From CAYJPV01 sp964396055 (lineage in GTDB: Bacteria; Acidobacteriota; Vicinamibacteria; Vicinamibacterales; JAKQTR01), in the NCBI GenBank assembly GCA_964396055.1, contig CAYNDV010000001.1:1-64000 (forward strand): a stretch of 64,000 nt of DNA. The letters are read 5' to 3'. Below are positions 51,955-60,451 of the stretch, piece by piece. Position 1 is the first letter of the stretch, and every line of letters starts with the position of its first letter. The notes beneath the pieces were generated by a model that was not told the DNA's origin, did not search any database, and saw only the letters and a program-made list of their open reading frames with translations. Position numbers and translations under genes: made by a program.

Positions 51955-52899
51955 ATGCGCCCCGCAACCGCCCGCGTCCTGGTCCTGCTGGCGGCCCTTC
52001 TCTTCTCCACGGGCGGCGCCGGCATCAAGGCCACCGATCTCAACGCCTGGCAGATTGCGGCCCTGCGGTCGTGCGCTGCAGCGCTCTTCCTCGCCGTGGC
52101 CGCCGCCGGCCGCGACTTCACGCTCACGCGTCCCGTCCTTGTTGTGGGCGCGGCGCAGGCGCTCACGCAAGTCACCTTCGTCGCGGCCAACAAGCTGACC
52201 ACCGCCGCGAACAGCGTGTTCTTCCAGGGCACGGCGCCGCTCTACATCGCGATGCTCGGGCCCTGGCTGCTGCACGAGTACCTGTCCAGGCGCGACTACC
52301 CCGTCCTCGGCGCCATCGTCCTCGGCATCGCGCTGCTGTTCGTGGACCCGGGCGCCCGCGGCGCCACAGCCCCCAACCCGCTCCTGGGCAATGTGGTGGG
52401 CCTCTTCAGCGGCTTCTGCTGGGCGCTCACGGTGATGGGACTGCGATGGATCGCGCGGCGCGATCCGGCCGGCGCGCGCGCCGCCGCCAGTTCGGCCACG
52501 GTGGTCGGCAGCCTCCTGGTGGCGACCGTGTGCCTGCCGATCGGCCTGCCGATCGGCGGCGCGTCCGCCTCCGACTTCGCCATCGTGGCGTGGCTCGGCG
52601 TGTTCCAGGTGGGCCTCGCCTATCTGCTGCTGACCCGATCGCTCTCGCACGTGCCGGCGGTGGACGCGTCGCTGCTGCTGCTGGCGGAGCCGGCGTTGTC
52701 GCCCGTGTGGGCGTGGCTGGTGCACGGCGAGACGCCGGGGGCCTGGCCCCTGGCCGGCGGCATCCTGATCGTGGGCGCGACAGGCTGGAAGACGTGGCGC
52801 GACGCGCGCCGGGCCGCTCAGTCGGCGCGCGTCGTGCGCGCCCGCGAAGCCGACTCGGCGCCGGGCGGTTCCGCAAATGGCTCGATCGGCACGCGCTGA
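51955..52899 (+). CDS. EamA/DMT-superfamily permease
   Basis: The 314-aa transporter has ten hydrophobic segments in two EamA halves: first half LLFSTGGAGIKATDLNAWQIAALRS, second half SGFCWALTVMGLRWIARRD, with the conserved LLLAEPALSPVWAWLVHGETPG in the last pair. Substrate (amino acid, metabolite efflux) unknown. The last 82 bases overlap the end of greB on the other strand. Confidence 0.9.
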   Translation: MRPATARVLVLLAALLFSTGGAGIKATDLNAWQIAALRSCAAALFLAVAAAGRDFTLTRPVLVVGAAQALTQVTFVAANKLTTAANSVFFQGTAPLYIAMLGPWLLHEYLSRRDYPVLGAIVLGIALLFVDPGARGATAPNPLLGNVVGLFSGFCWALTVMGLRWIARRDPAGARAAASSATVVGSLLVATVCLPIGLPIGGASASDFAIVAWLGVFQVGLAYLLLTRSLSHVPAVDASLLLLAEPALSPVWAWLVHGETPGAWPLAGGILIVGATGWKTWRDARRAAQSARVVRAREADSAPGGSANGSIGTR

Positions 52900-53399
52900 T
52901 ACCGCACGGTCAGAATCGTGAGGCGCTCGGTGCCGCCCGGCGCGCGCAGCACGACGTGGTCGCCGGGCCCGGCCTTCATCAGTGCGCGGGCGAGCGGCGA
53001 GGCCCAGCTGATGTAGCGCCGATCCAGGTCGACTTCGTCGGCGCCGACGATGGTCACGATCTGCTCGGCGCCTGCCTTGTTGAGGTACGACACCTGGGCG
53101 CCGAAGAAGACGTGCGTGGCCGCCCGGCCGCTGCGCGGCGCCGCCGGGTCCACGACGTGCGCGGCGTCAATGCGCCGGGTGAGGAAGCGGATACGGGAGT
53201 CGATCTGGCGCAACCGGCGCTTGCCGTACTGGTAGTCGGCGTTCTCGCTGCGGTCGCCGTTACCGGCGGCCCAGGCCACGATCTCGGTGACCGCTGGACG
53301 TTCGCGCGTCAGCAGGAACCGGAGTTCGTCGCGCAGGCGCTGCAGGCCGGCGGGCGTGATGTAGTTCTTCGGCGCGTCCTTCGGAACGGGTGTCGCCAT
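52818..53399 (-). CDS. greB: Transcript cleavage factor GreB
   Basis: Stimulates RNA polymerase to cleave backtracked RNA. The 193-aa protein has the N-terminal coiled coil NYITPAGLQRLRDELRFLLTRERPAVTEIVAWAAGNGDRSENADYQYGKRRLRQIDSRIRFLTRRID, with the catalytic acidic tip at its GDRSENADY turn, and the C-terminal FKBP-like part (VTIVGADEVDLDRRYISWASPLARALM). GKRRLRQID is typical of GreB rather than GreA. Its last 82 bases overlap the EamA gene on the opposite strand. The extra ~20-residue tail lies in that overlap. Confidence 0.94.
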   Translation of the reverse strand: MATPVPKDAPKNYITPAGLQRLRDELRFLLTRERPAVTEIVAWAAGNGDRSENADYQYGKRRLRQIDSRIRFLTRRIDAAHVVDPAAPRSGRAATHVFFGAQVSYLNKAGAEQIVTIVGADEVDLDRRYISWASPLARALMKAGPGDHVVLRAPGGTERLTILTVRYQRVPIEPFAEPPGAESASRARTTRAD

Positions 53400-53455
53400 G
53401 GGCTTCGCGGGACCTGCCGGATCGTCGCGGCGGCCGGGTGGGCTCGAAATACAAA

Positions 53456-53488
53456 CGGCGGCAGGCAGCCTCAGACTGCCTACCGCCG
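53456..53488 (-). terminator. Rho-independent terminator of the merR-tRNA-Pro unit
   Basis: On the minus strand, CGGCGGTAGGCAG (53488-53476), a 7-base loop and CTGCCTGCCGCCG (53468-53456) form a 13-bp stem with one mismatch, followed by TTTGTATTT. It begins 7 bases after the tRNA-Pro CCA end and 57 bases before the greB start. Confidence 0.85.
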
Positions 53489-53495
53489 CTCACAC

Positions 53496-53572
53496 TGGTC
53501 GGGATGACTGGATTCGAACCAGCGACCCCCTGAACCCCATTCAGGTGCGCTACCAGACTGCGCTACATCCCG
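53496..53572 (-). tRNA. tRNA-Pro (anticodon GGG)
   Basis: CGGGATG/CATCCCG acceptor stem, D arm GCGCAGTCTGGTAGCGC, anticodon loop ATGGGGT (GGG) between CCTGA and TCAGG, T arm CTGGTTCGAATCCAG; discriminator A and an encoded CCA. 77 bases. It begins six bases after the stop of the MerR-type gene. Confidence 0.97.
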
Positions 53573-53578
53573 AGTCGC

Positions 53579-54076
53579 TTACTTCCCGCGGGCACTGCTC
53601 CTCTTCCTGGTGCCCCTGCCCTGCGGCGGCCACGCGGCGCCGGAGGCCTCGTCGAACTGCAGCCGGGGCTCCTCACCGGCCACCGCTTCGCCCGGGGCCG
53701 CAGCCCGCCCCGCTCCATCCAGCATATCAAGCAACGCCCGCAGTTCGCGCTTGATTTCTGCGAGGCGCGTCCGCGTGTCGTCATCGACGACCGCGGGCAG
53801 CGCCGTGTCCTCCACCGCCGGCCCGTCGCCTTCGAGCCGCCGCCGGGCGCCGGACAGCGTCAGCCCTTCGCCGAAGACCAGTTGCTTGATGCGCAGCACC
53901 CGCTCGACATCGCCGCGGCGGTAGACGCGCTGGCCGCTCGCGCCCCTCGCCACGCCGAGCGTCGGAAACTCGTGCTCCCACGAGCGCAGGACGTACGGCT
54001 GCACCTGCGCGATCTCGCAGACCTCCGAGGCCTTGAACACGTCCCGATCAGGAATATCTGCGAGCGTCTCAGCCAC
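53579..54076 (-). CDS. MerR-family transcriptional regulator
   Basis: The 165-aa protein has an N-terminal winged helix (FKASEVCEIAQVQPYVLRSWEHEFPTLGVARGASGQRVYRRGDVERVLRIKQLVFGEGLTLSGARRRL), close to the MlrA/CarA-type MerR group that acts without a metal-binding C-terminus. The rest is Ala/Glu/Arg-rich with a helix near 95-125. GTG 54076 is preceded by AAGGGA. It has no clear effector domain. It is cotranscribed with tRNA-Pro (stop-to-tRNA six bases). Der lies 54 bases upstream on the same strand. Confidence 0.88.
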   Translation of the reverse strand: MAETLADIPDRDVFKASEVCEIAQVQPYVLRSWEHEFPTLGVARGASGQRVYRRGDVERVLRIKQLVFGEGLTLSGARRRLEGDGPAVEDTALPAVVDDDTRTRLAEIKRELRALLDMLDGAGRAAAPGEAVAGEEPRLQFDEASGAAWPPQGRGTRKRSSARGK

Positions 54077-54130
54077 GAGTCCCTTCGAAGTATACCACGC
54101 GCGTGACCGCACGGGACCCAGGGGACCGCC

Positions 54131-55555
54131 TCAGCGGCGTGCGCGATCGGGCCTGTGCCGCGCGCGCACCTGGATGCGGACCGGGCTCCCCGCGAACCCG
54201 AACGCCTCGCGCAGCCGGTTCATCAGGAACCGTTCGTACGAGAAGTGCAGCGTGGTGGCCACGTTGGTGAACAGCACGAACGTCGGCGGCGCCACGCCGG
54301 CCTGGGTGGCATACAACACGCGCACCTCCCGGCGTCCCGGACTGGCCGGCGGATGAGCCGCCGTGATCGCGGCAATGAACCGGTTCAGTTCGCCAGTCGG
54401 AACGCGGCGCTGCCGCGCGGTGGCCACCCGGTCCACTTCCTCGAGCAACTTCGGCACGCGTTCGCCGGTCAAGGCCGAGATGTGCAGCACCGGGGCGTAG
54501 TCGAGGAACTTCATGCGGCGCTGAAGTCCCGCGTCGAACGTCTTTCCGATCTCGGCCGTCCCGTCCTTCTTGAGATCCCACTTGTTGACGGCAACGATGA
54601 GGCCGCGGCCCGCCTTGTCGGCCTCGCCCCCGATGGCGGCGTCCTGCTCGGTGGGGCCCTCGACCGCGTCGATGAGCAGAACCACGACGTCCGCGTCCGC
54701 GATGGCCCGGCGCGACTGGAGAACGCTGACGTTCTCGATGGTGCCGGCGCCTGCCACCCGGCCTGGCCGGCGAATGCCGGCGGTGTCCACGATGCGGAAC
54801 TGCCGCCGGCGCCACTGCAGCGGCACGTCGATCGCGTCGCGCGTCGTCCCGGGGATGTCGCTGACGAGCACCCGCTCCTCACGCAGCAAGCGGTTGACCA
54901 GCGACGACTTGCCCACGTTCGGCCGGCCCACGATGGCGATGCGGGTCTCCTCGGCCTTCGCGCGTTCCCCCGGCGGGGTGCCCTCGCGATCGGGGTCCTC
55001 GGTCTCCTCCTCGTCGCCCGCCGGCGTGTCCGCGACCTCCAGGCGCCCCCGGCTGCCCAACTGGCTCGTCACAAGGTCGAGCAGGTCCGTGATGCCCTGG
55101 CCGTGTTCGGCCGAGACCTCGGTGACCGGCTCGATGCCCAACTGGAAAAACTCCAGCGCTCCAGCCCGCGCGCGTCGGTCGTCCCACTTGTTGACGACGA
55201 GCACGGCTGGCTTGTCCGCAACCCGCACGGCCTGAGCGACTTCGAGGTCCGCGGGCACCAGTCCCTCGACGCCGTCCACCAGCACGACGACCAGGTCGGC
55301 GCCCGCGATCGCCCGATGCCCCTTGGCCGAGACCTCTGCGTGCAGCGGGTCGCGGCTGGCGCCGAACATGCCGCCCGTGTCCGTCAGCCTGAACCGGTGG
55401 CCCTCCCATGTCACGACGTGCGTGATGACATCGCGCGTGGTGCCCGCCACGGGCGCCACGATCGAGCGTCGCGTGCGCGCGATCCGATTGAACAGTGTGG
55501 ACTTACCCACGTTGGGCCGGCCCACCAGAACGACTGCCGGTAGCTTGCGTGGCAC
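54131..55555 (-). CDS. der: Double GTPase Der (EngA), ribosome assembly
   Basis: Essential 50S assembly GTPase. Two tandem G domains: first with VGRPNVGKSTLFNRI, DTGGM and NKWD; second with VGRPNVGKSSLVNRLL, DTAGIRR and NKWDLKKD. The C-terminal KH-like domain ends the 474 aa, with a basic end (HRPDRARR). An acidic linker (AGDEEETEDPDREG) separates the G domains. The start is GTG with GGAGG about 10 bases upstream; a TATCAT-like -10 lies near 55583. Confidence 0.97.
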   Translation of the reverse strand: MPRKLPAVVLVGRPNVGKSTLFNRIARTRRSIVAPVAGTTRDVITHVVTWEGHRFRLTDTGGMFGASRDPLHAEVSAKGHRAIAGADLVVVLVDGVEGLVPADLEVAQAVRVADKPAVLVVNKWDDRRARAGALEFFQLGIEPVTEVSAEHGQGITDLLDLVTSQLGSRGRLEVADTPAGDEEETEDPDREGTPPGERAKAEETRIAIVGRPNVGKSSLVNRLLREERVLVSDIPGTTRDAIDVPLQWRRRQFRIVDTAGIRRPGRVAGAGTIENVSVLQSRRAIADADVVVLLIDAVEGPTEQDAAIGGEADKAGRGLIVAVNKWDLKKDGTAEIGKTFDAGLQRRMKFLDYAPVLHISALTGERVPKLLEEVDRVATARQRRVPTGELNRFIAAITAAHPPASPGRREVRVLYATQAGVAPPTFVLFTNVATTLHFSYERFLMNRLREAFGFAGSPVRIQVRARHRPDRARR

Positions 55556-55648
55556 GGTGCAGGTCGCCTCCAGGCAACCCTTCTATGATAGCGGGTCCGG
55601 GCGCCCGCAAGGCCGCCAGCGGGCCCGCCCGCGAGATGCTCGCATCGC

Positions 55649-55677
55649 TTGACAGTCTAAGTGTCGGTATCTATGAT
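55649..55677 (+). promoter_or_regulatory. Consensus sigma-70 promoter of the HU gene
   Basis: TTGACA (55649-55654), 17-base spacer, TATGAT (55672-55677), about 24 bases from -10 to RBS end. The -35 is a perfect match and the -10 differs at one position. This is the strongest promoter seen in the window. Confidence 0.85.
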
Positions 55678-55707
55678 AGTTAGCAGTTTCGAAGGAGTTT
55701 CGTCGGC

Positions 55708-55977
55708 ATGATTAAGGTCGACATCGTCAACGAAGTCGCCAAGGCCGCCGACATCACCAAGGTCAAGGCCGAGATGGCCGTCGATGCCGTGTTCGACACC
55801 ATGCGGGTGTCCATGCAGCGCGGCGAGCGCATCGAACTGCGCGGGTTCGGCGTGTTCCAGGTGAAGCCGCGCAAGCGGGGCATCGGCCGTAACCCACGGA
55901 CCGGCAAGGAAGTTCGGATTCCGCCGGGCCGGACCATCCGCTTCAAGCCCGGCAAGGAACTGCAGACCGTCGTCTGA
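55708..55977 (+). CDS. HU/IHF-family DNA-binding protein
   Basis: The 89-aa DNA-bending protein has the HU fold: helix MIKVDIVNEVAKAADITKVKAEMAVDAVFDTM, then ERIELRGFGVFQVKPRKRGIGRNPRTGKEVRIPPGRTIRFKPGKEL, with the conserved arm sequence GRNPRTG and the DNA-inserting Pro near position 63. AAGGAG is nine bases upstream of the ATG. Strong promoter, single gene before the S2P gene. Confidence 0.97.
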   Translation: MIKVDIVNEVAKAADITKVKAEMAVDAVFDTMRVSMQRGERIELRGFGVFQVKPRKRGIGRNPRTGKEVRIPPGRTIRFKPGKELQTVV

Positions 55978-56005
55978 GTTCCGGGCTCCTCCGCTGCCCG
56001 CAACC

Positions 56006-57007
56006 TTGAACGCACCCGTGACCGACCCGGAACGATTTGCGTACGATGGCGACTCCCCCTCCGCGGAGCCGATCTCCGGCGCCGTCGCATGGGTGCGGGT
56101 CGCGCCGCCTCGCCCGCCGCGGCGGCGCCTGTGGCTCCATGCGCTGCTCCTGGTCCTGACCCTCGTCACGACCACTGCGGTCGGCGGCAGCCACTGGCTG
56201 TCGTTCATCGCGGGCTTCCAGCCGGACCTGCCGCCATTCACGTGGCCGCAATACGCGCTCAACGGCCTGTGGTACGCCCTGACGATTCTGGCCATCCTCG
56301 GCGCGCACGAGGCCGGTCACTACCTGGCGTGCCGGTACTACGGCGTGGACGCGACGTTGCCCTACTTCCTGCCCGTGCCCCTGCCGCTGACCGGCACCGC
56401 CGGCGCCTTCATCAAGATCCAGTCGCCCATCACATCCAAGCGCGTGCTGTTCGACGTCGGCATCGCGGGCCCGCTTGCCGGGTTCCTGGTGATGCTGCCG
56501 GCCCTCTTCGCGGGCGTCCGGATGTCGACATTGCTGCCGGTGCCGCCCGACTTCACCGGCGTGGAACTCGGCGAGCCGCTGCTGTTCCAGGCGGCCGCGT
56601 GGCTGGTCTGGGGCGACGTGCCGGACACCCTCTCGCTGAACCTGCACCCGATGGCCTTTGCCGCCTGGTTCGGGATGCTGGCCACGGCCCTCAACCTGAT
56701 TCCGATCGGGCAGTTCGACGGCGGCCACATCACCTACGCGGTGCTCGGACGGCACGCGCGCTGGGTGACGGTCGCGTCGGCCCTGTTCGCGATTGCCCTC
56801 AGCGTGTACTCGAGTTCCTGGATCGTGTGGACGATCCTCGCGCTGATCCTGCTGTGGCGGTTTGGCTGGCAGCACCCGCCCACCTGGGACGACCACGTGC
56901 CACTGGACCCGGCGCGGCGATGGCTGGCGCTCGTGGCGCTGGTCGTGCTCGTGCTGTGTTTCACGCCGGCGCCCATCTCGCCGCTGGATCTCGTCAGCAC
57001 GCCGTAG
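56006..57007 (+). CDS. Site-2 protease (M50) family membrane metalloprotease
   Basis: The 333-aa polytopic protease (about 7 TM) has the zinc motif HEAGH (LGAHEAGHYLACRYYGVD) and the second motif LNLIPIGQFDGGH (the N-x-x-P-x-x-x-x-D-G type), plus GTAGAFIKIQSPITSKRVLFDVGIAGPLAG. It cuts membrane-anchored substrates, typically anti-sigma factors or signal peptides. The start is uncertain: TTG 56006 or GTG 56018, both without a clear RBS. It follows HU by 28 bases. Confidence 0.93.
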   Translation: MNAPVTDPERFAYDGDSPSAEPISGAVAWVRVAPPRPPRRRLWLHALLLVLTLVTTTAVGGSHWLSFIAGFQPDLPPFTWPQYALNGLWYALTILAILGAHEAGHYLACRYYGVDATLPYFLPVPLPLTGTAGAFIKIQSPITSKRVLFDVGIAGPLAGFLVMLPALFAGVRMSTLLPVPPDFTGVELGEPLLFQAAAWLVWGDVPDTLSLNLHPMAFAAWFGMLATALNLIPIGQFDGGHITYAVLGRHARWVTVASALFAIALSVYSSSWIVWTILALILLWRFGWQHPPTWDDHVPLDPARRWLALVALVVLVLCFTPAPISPLDLVSTP

Positions 57008-57022
57008 GGTTCCAAGTTCCAC

Positions 57023-57108
57023 GTTCAAAGTTCCAGGTTCAGAGGTCCACGTTCCAGGTTCCACGTACCTGGCCGTCAACCTTGAACTGTGAACCTGGAA
57101 CCTTGAAC
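57023..57108. repeat. 19-bp inverted repeat between convergent S2P and priA genes
   Basis: The arm GTTCAAAGTTCCAGGTTCA (57023-57041) pairs with TGAACCTGGAACCTTGAAC (57090-57108) at 18 of 19 positions, across a 48-base loop that itself contains further GTTCCAGGTTC-like units. It sits where two genes converge, so it may be a bidirectional terminator. After it comes a CCCAACGGCCGAA repeat (near 57118-57147). Confidence 0.75.
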
Positions 57109-57153
57109 CGGCTGTGGCCCAACGGCCGAAGAGCCCAACGGCCGAACGGCCCT

Positions 57154-59658
57154 CTACAACACCGTCATCGGATCGACGTCGATCGTGGCCCGCCGGCGCA
57201 GGTCCGGGCGTTCGCCGAGCGCCCCGAGCACGGCCTCGCGCATGGCGATGCGCGCGGCGGGCACGCCCTTGACGAAGAACTGCGCGCGATGCTCGCCCTT
57301 GATACGCGCCAGCGGTGCCGTGGCCGGCCCGAGCACGACAAAGGCGCCGGGGCGCGGCATGCGTTGCGTGATGCGGGTCACCAGTTCGCCCGCGGCCTGC
57401 ATGGCCGCGCTCAGCGAGGGCCCGCGGACGAGCCCATTGATCAGGGCCACGGCCGGCGGGTACCGCATGGCCGTCCGGTACCGGATCTCGTCGCCGAAGA
57501 AGGCCCGGTAATCCTGCCGTTGCGCGTGGCGGATGGCGTAGTGGTCGGGGCACAGGGTCTGGATGACGGCCTCGCCCGGCGCGTCGCCCCTCCCGGCGCG
57601 GCCCACCACCTGGGTCAGCAACTGGAATGTCCGCTCCGCGGCCCGGAAGTCGGCCAGGCCGAGGCCGACATCGGCGGAGATGACGCCCACCAGCGTGACG
57701 CGCGGGAAGTCGTGGCCCTTGGCGATCATCTGCGTGCCGATGAGGATGTCGATGCGGCCGCGGCCGAAGTCACCCAGGATCCCGGGCAGCGCGCCGCGGC
57801 GGCGGACGACGTCGCGATCCAGGCGCGCCACGCGCGCGCCGGGGAACCGGTCCTGCACCTCGCGTTCCACCCGCTCGGTGCCGTACCCCATCAGTTCCAG
57901 GTACGGCGCGCCGCACGTGGGGCACGTGCGCGGCACGCGGCGGCTGTGGCCGCAGTAGTGGCACGACGCGGCGCCACGCCCGTACACCACCAGGGACACG
58001 CTGCAGTTGGGGCACTCCACGCTGCCGCCGCACTGGCGGCAGAAGACCGCCGTGGACAATCCGCGCCGGTTCAGCAGGAGCAGCGACTGCTCCCGCCGAT
58101 CGAGGCGCGCCCGCAGGTGTTCCAGGAGGCACGCGCTCAGCACCGTGTCGGGCCCCGACTGCGCCAGTTCGTCCCGCATGTTCACGACGTGCACGGCTGC
58201 CAGCGGGCGATCGGCCACGCGCCGATCCAGGGCAATCAGCGTGTACCGCCCCGCCGTCGCGTGGGCGTACGATTCCATCGACGGCGTGGCCGACCCCAGG
58301 ACCACCAGGGCGCCCGCGTGCTTCGCACGCACGATGGCCACGTCGCGGCCGTGGTAGCGCGGGCTTTCGTCCTGCTTGTAGGAGCCGTCATGCTCCTCGT
58401 CGACGACGATGAGGCCGACCCGATCGAGCGGGGCGAACACGGCCGATCTCGTGCCCACTACCACGCTGACCTCCCCCCGGCGGATCCGATGCCACTGATC
58501 GTGGCGCTCGCCGTTGGACAGGCCGCTGTGCTGCACCGCCACCCGGGCGCCGAACGTGCCGCGGAAGGTGGCCGCCAGCGCCGGCGTCAGGCCGATCTCC
58601 GGGACGAGCACGAGGACCCCGGCACCGCCGGCCGCCACGTGTTCGGCCAGTCGGAGGTACAGCTCCGTCTTGCCGCTGCCTGTGACGCCGTGCACCAGCG
58701 CCACGCCGAAGGTGCCCGCGTCCTTCAGGTCGCGCAGCGCCGCCAGGGCGTGCTCCTGCTCGGGGGTCAGCACCATCCGCTCGCCGCGCGCCGGGACCGT
58801 CTCGCGTCCCCAGGGGCCCGTGAAGGGATCGCGATCCACCGGCCGCCGGACGATCGTCAGCAGACCGCGCAGTTCGAGGCGGTGCAGGCCGTCGGCCGGC
58901 AGGCGCCGCTCGCGCAGGTCGGCCGTGGTGAGGCCATCGGTGGTGGCGGCCAGCGCCGCCAGCAGTTCGTGTTGTCGCGGCCCGAGTCCCCGGGCGACCC
59001 CGGGGTCCTGGCGCCGCGCGGCGATCTCGCGCCCGTGCGCCGTCAGCGAGACATGGCGTTCGGTCTTGTAGGCGTGGCGGCCGCCTTCCAGCACGACGGC
59101 CGTCGAGACCAGGCCGGCGCGTTCGAGGGCCCTGAGGACGGCCAGCACCGGCACAGGCCGGACCCGCCCGAGCGCCTTCGTGAGACGGGACCTCACCGTC
59201 GTCGCCGCCGCCCTGGGGCCCGCCGCGATCACCCGCAGCGTCTCGCGCTGCAGTCCGGTCAGGCCGTCCACGCCCTCGAGGGTCAGCACGCGCTCGCCCT
59301 CCGGCGTCAGGTCCACGACCTTCCGCGTTTCCATCGTCGAGAGCGGCGGCATGGCGGCGGCCAGCGCTTCACCTGGCGCGCTGGCGTAATACTCCGCGAC
59401 CCACAGAGCCAGGGTGACGCTCGCCGCCGGCAGGAACGGCCCGTCGTCCAGGATGTCCGCGACGTCCTTGAGGGCGTCGTCCGCGCCGGGCTCGGGCGCG
59501 TCGCCGCCGGTCGCGACCACGCACCCGGTCAGCAGCCGCGGCCCCACCGGCACGACAACCCGGGCACCGGGCACCGGGAGTTCGAGATCGTCGGGCACGC
59601 GGTACGTCAGGAGATCCAGCAGCGGGACGGGCACCGCCACCGACACGAGGCGCGCCAT
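57154..59658 (-). CDS. priA: Primosomal protein N' (PriA helicase)
   Basis: Restarts stalled replication forks. The 834-aa protein has an N-terminal 3'-DNA-binding region (VPVPLLDLLTYRVPDDL), Walker A GVTGSGKTELYLRLAEHV, DEEHDGSYKQDESPRYHGRDVA, GSATPSMESY, a zinc-binding insert with eight cysteines (CRQCGGSVECPNCSVSLV...CHYCGHSRRVPRTCPTCG), and motif IGTQMIAKGHDFPRVTLVGV. It starts four bases after the udg stop. Confidence 0.97.
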   Translation of the reverse strand: MARLVSVAVPVPLLDLLTYRVPDDLELPVPGARVVVPVGPRLLTGCVVATGGDAPEPGADDALKDVADILDDGPFLPAASVTLALWVAEYYASAPGEALAAAMPPLSTMETRKVVDLTPEGERVLTLEGVDGLTGLQRETLRVIAAGPRAAATTVRSRLTKALGRVRPVPVLAVLRALERAGLVSTAVVLEGGRHAYKTERHVSLTAHGREIAARRQDPGVARGLGPRQHELLAALAATTDGLTTADLRERRLPADGLHRLELRGLLTIVRRPVDRDPFTGPWGRETVPARGERMVLTPEQEHALAALRDLKDAGTFGVALVHGVTGSGKTELYLRLAEHVAAGGAGVLVLVPEIGLTPALAATFRGTFGARVAVQHSGLSNGERHDQWHRIRRGEVSVVVGTRSAVFAPLDRVGLIVVDEEHDGSYKQDESPRYHGRDVAIVRAKHAGALVVLGSATPSMESYAHATAGRYTLIALDRRVADRPLAAVHVVNMRDELAQSGPDTVLSACLLEHLRARLDRREQSLLLLNRRGLSTAVFCRQCGGSVECPNCSVSLVVYGRGAASCHYCGHSRRVPRTCPTCGAPYLELMGYGTERVEREVQDRFPGARVARLDRDVVRRRGALPGILGDFGRGRIDILIGTQMIAKGHDFPRVTLVGVISADVGLGLADFRAAERTFQLLTQVVGRAGRGDAPGEAVIQTLCPDHYAIRHAQRQDYRAFFGDEIRYRTAMRYPPAVALINGLVRGPSLSAAMQAAGELVTRITQRMPRPGAFVVLGPATAPLARIKGEHRAQFFVKGVPAARIAMREAVLGALGERPDLRRRATIDVDPMTVL

Positions 59659-59662
59659 CGCG

Positions 59663-60442
59663 CTACGCTCCGGCGTCCGGAGAGGCCGCCAGCAGATCGC
59701 GCACCTTCTTCATGTCCTCCCACACCTCACGCTTGCTCGACGGATTGCGCAGCAGGTACGCGGGATGAAAGGTCGGGATAAGGATGGCGTCCCCGTAGGT
59801 GAACGCCCGCCCGCGCAGCCGGCTGATGGGGTCGCTGGACCGGAGCAGCGTCCGCGCCGCGAAGGTACCCAGCGCCACGATCACGCGCGGACGGATCACG
59901 CGCACCTGCCGGAACAGGAACGGTTCGCAGGTGTCCACTTCGTCCGGCTCGGGATTGCGGTTGCCCGGCGGCCGGCACTTGATCACGTTGGCGATGTACA
60001 CGTCGTCGCGCGTGAGACCGATGGCCTCGATGATCTTCGTCAGCAACTGGCCGGCGCGGCCCACGAACGGGATGCCCTGGAGGTCCTCGTCCTGGCCCGG
60101 TGCCTCGCCCACGAACATCAGATCGGCGTCGGGGTTCCCCACGCCGAACACGACCTGCGTCCGGCCGAGTTCGTGCAGCTTGCACCGGGAGCAGTCCGGG
60201 CCGATCTCGGCACGGATGACGTCGAGCGTCTCTGCCGGCTGGGCTGCCGCCGCCAGAACGCCTGCCGCGGCTGCGCCCGGGGGCTCCGCATCCGGTTCCT
60301 GCCCGTGGCGCGAGGACGGCCGAGGGGCCGCGAGGTCGGCACGCGCCCGCCAGGCCGGGTCGCCCGAGACGCCCTCCACGCCGAGTTCGGCAAAGAACCG
60401 CAGGTGCTCGGCCAGCGCGCGGCGGGAGTCGCGGTTGTCCAT
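59663..60442 (-). CDS. udg: Type 4 (4Fe-4S) uracil-DNA glycosylase
   Basis: Removes uracil from DNA. The 259-aa protein has cluster ligands CSRC and, further on, two cysteines 15 residues apart (IKCRPPGNRNPEPDEVDTC), motif A GEAPGQDEDLQGIPFVGRAGQLL and motif B HPAYLLRNP. The N-terminal 70 residues are an Ala/Pro-rich extension. It lies between coaBC (nine bases) and priA (four bases), a repair/replication grouping. Confidence 0.95.
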   Translation of the reverse strand: MDNRDSRRALAEHLRFFAELGVEGVSGDPAWRARADLAAPRPSSRHGQEPDAEPPGAAAAGVLAAAAQPAETLDVIRAEIGPDCSRCKLHELGRTQVVFGVGNPDADLMFVGEAPGQDEDLQGIPFVGRAGQLLTKIIEAIGLTRDDVYIANVIKCRPPGNRNPEPDEVDTCEPFLFRQVRVIRPRVIVALGTFAARTLLRSSDPISRLRGRAFTYGDAILIPTFHPAYLLRNPSSKREVWEDMKKVRDLLAASPDAGA

Positions 60443-60451
60443 CCGTGGCTC

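Noticed and set aside
57008..57153. CRISPR array in the GTTCC repeat region
   Set aside because: Units are 10-12 bases with irregular spacing and form inverted pairs; no cas genes nearby.
56089..59781. 1230-codon plus-strand open frame opposite priA
   Set aside because: Starts out of frame inside the S2P gene and crosses the repeat region; the opposite strand holds a perfect PriA.
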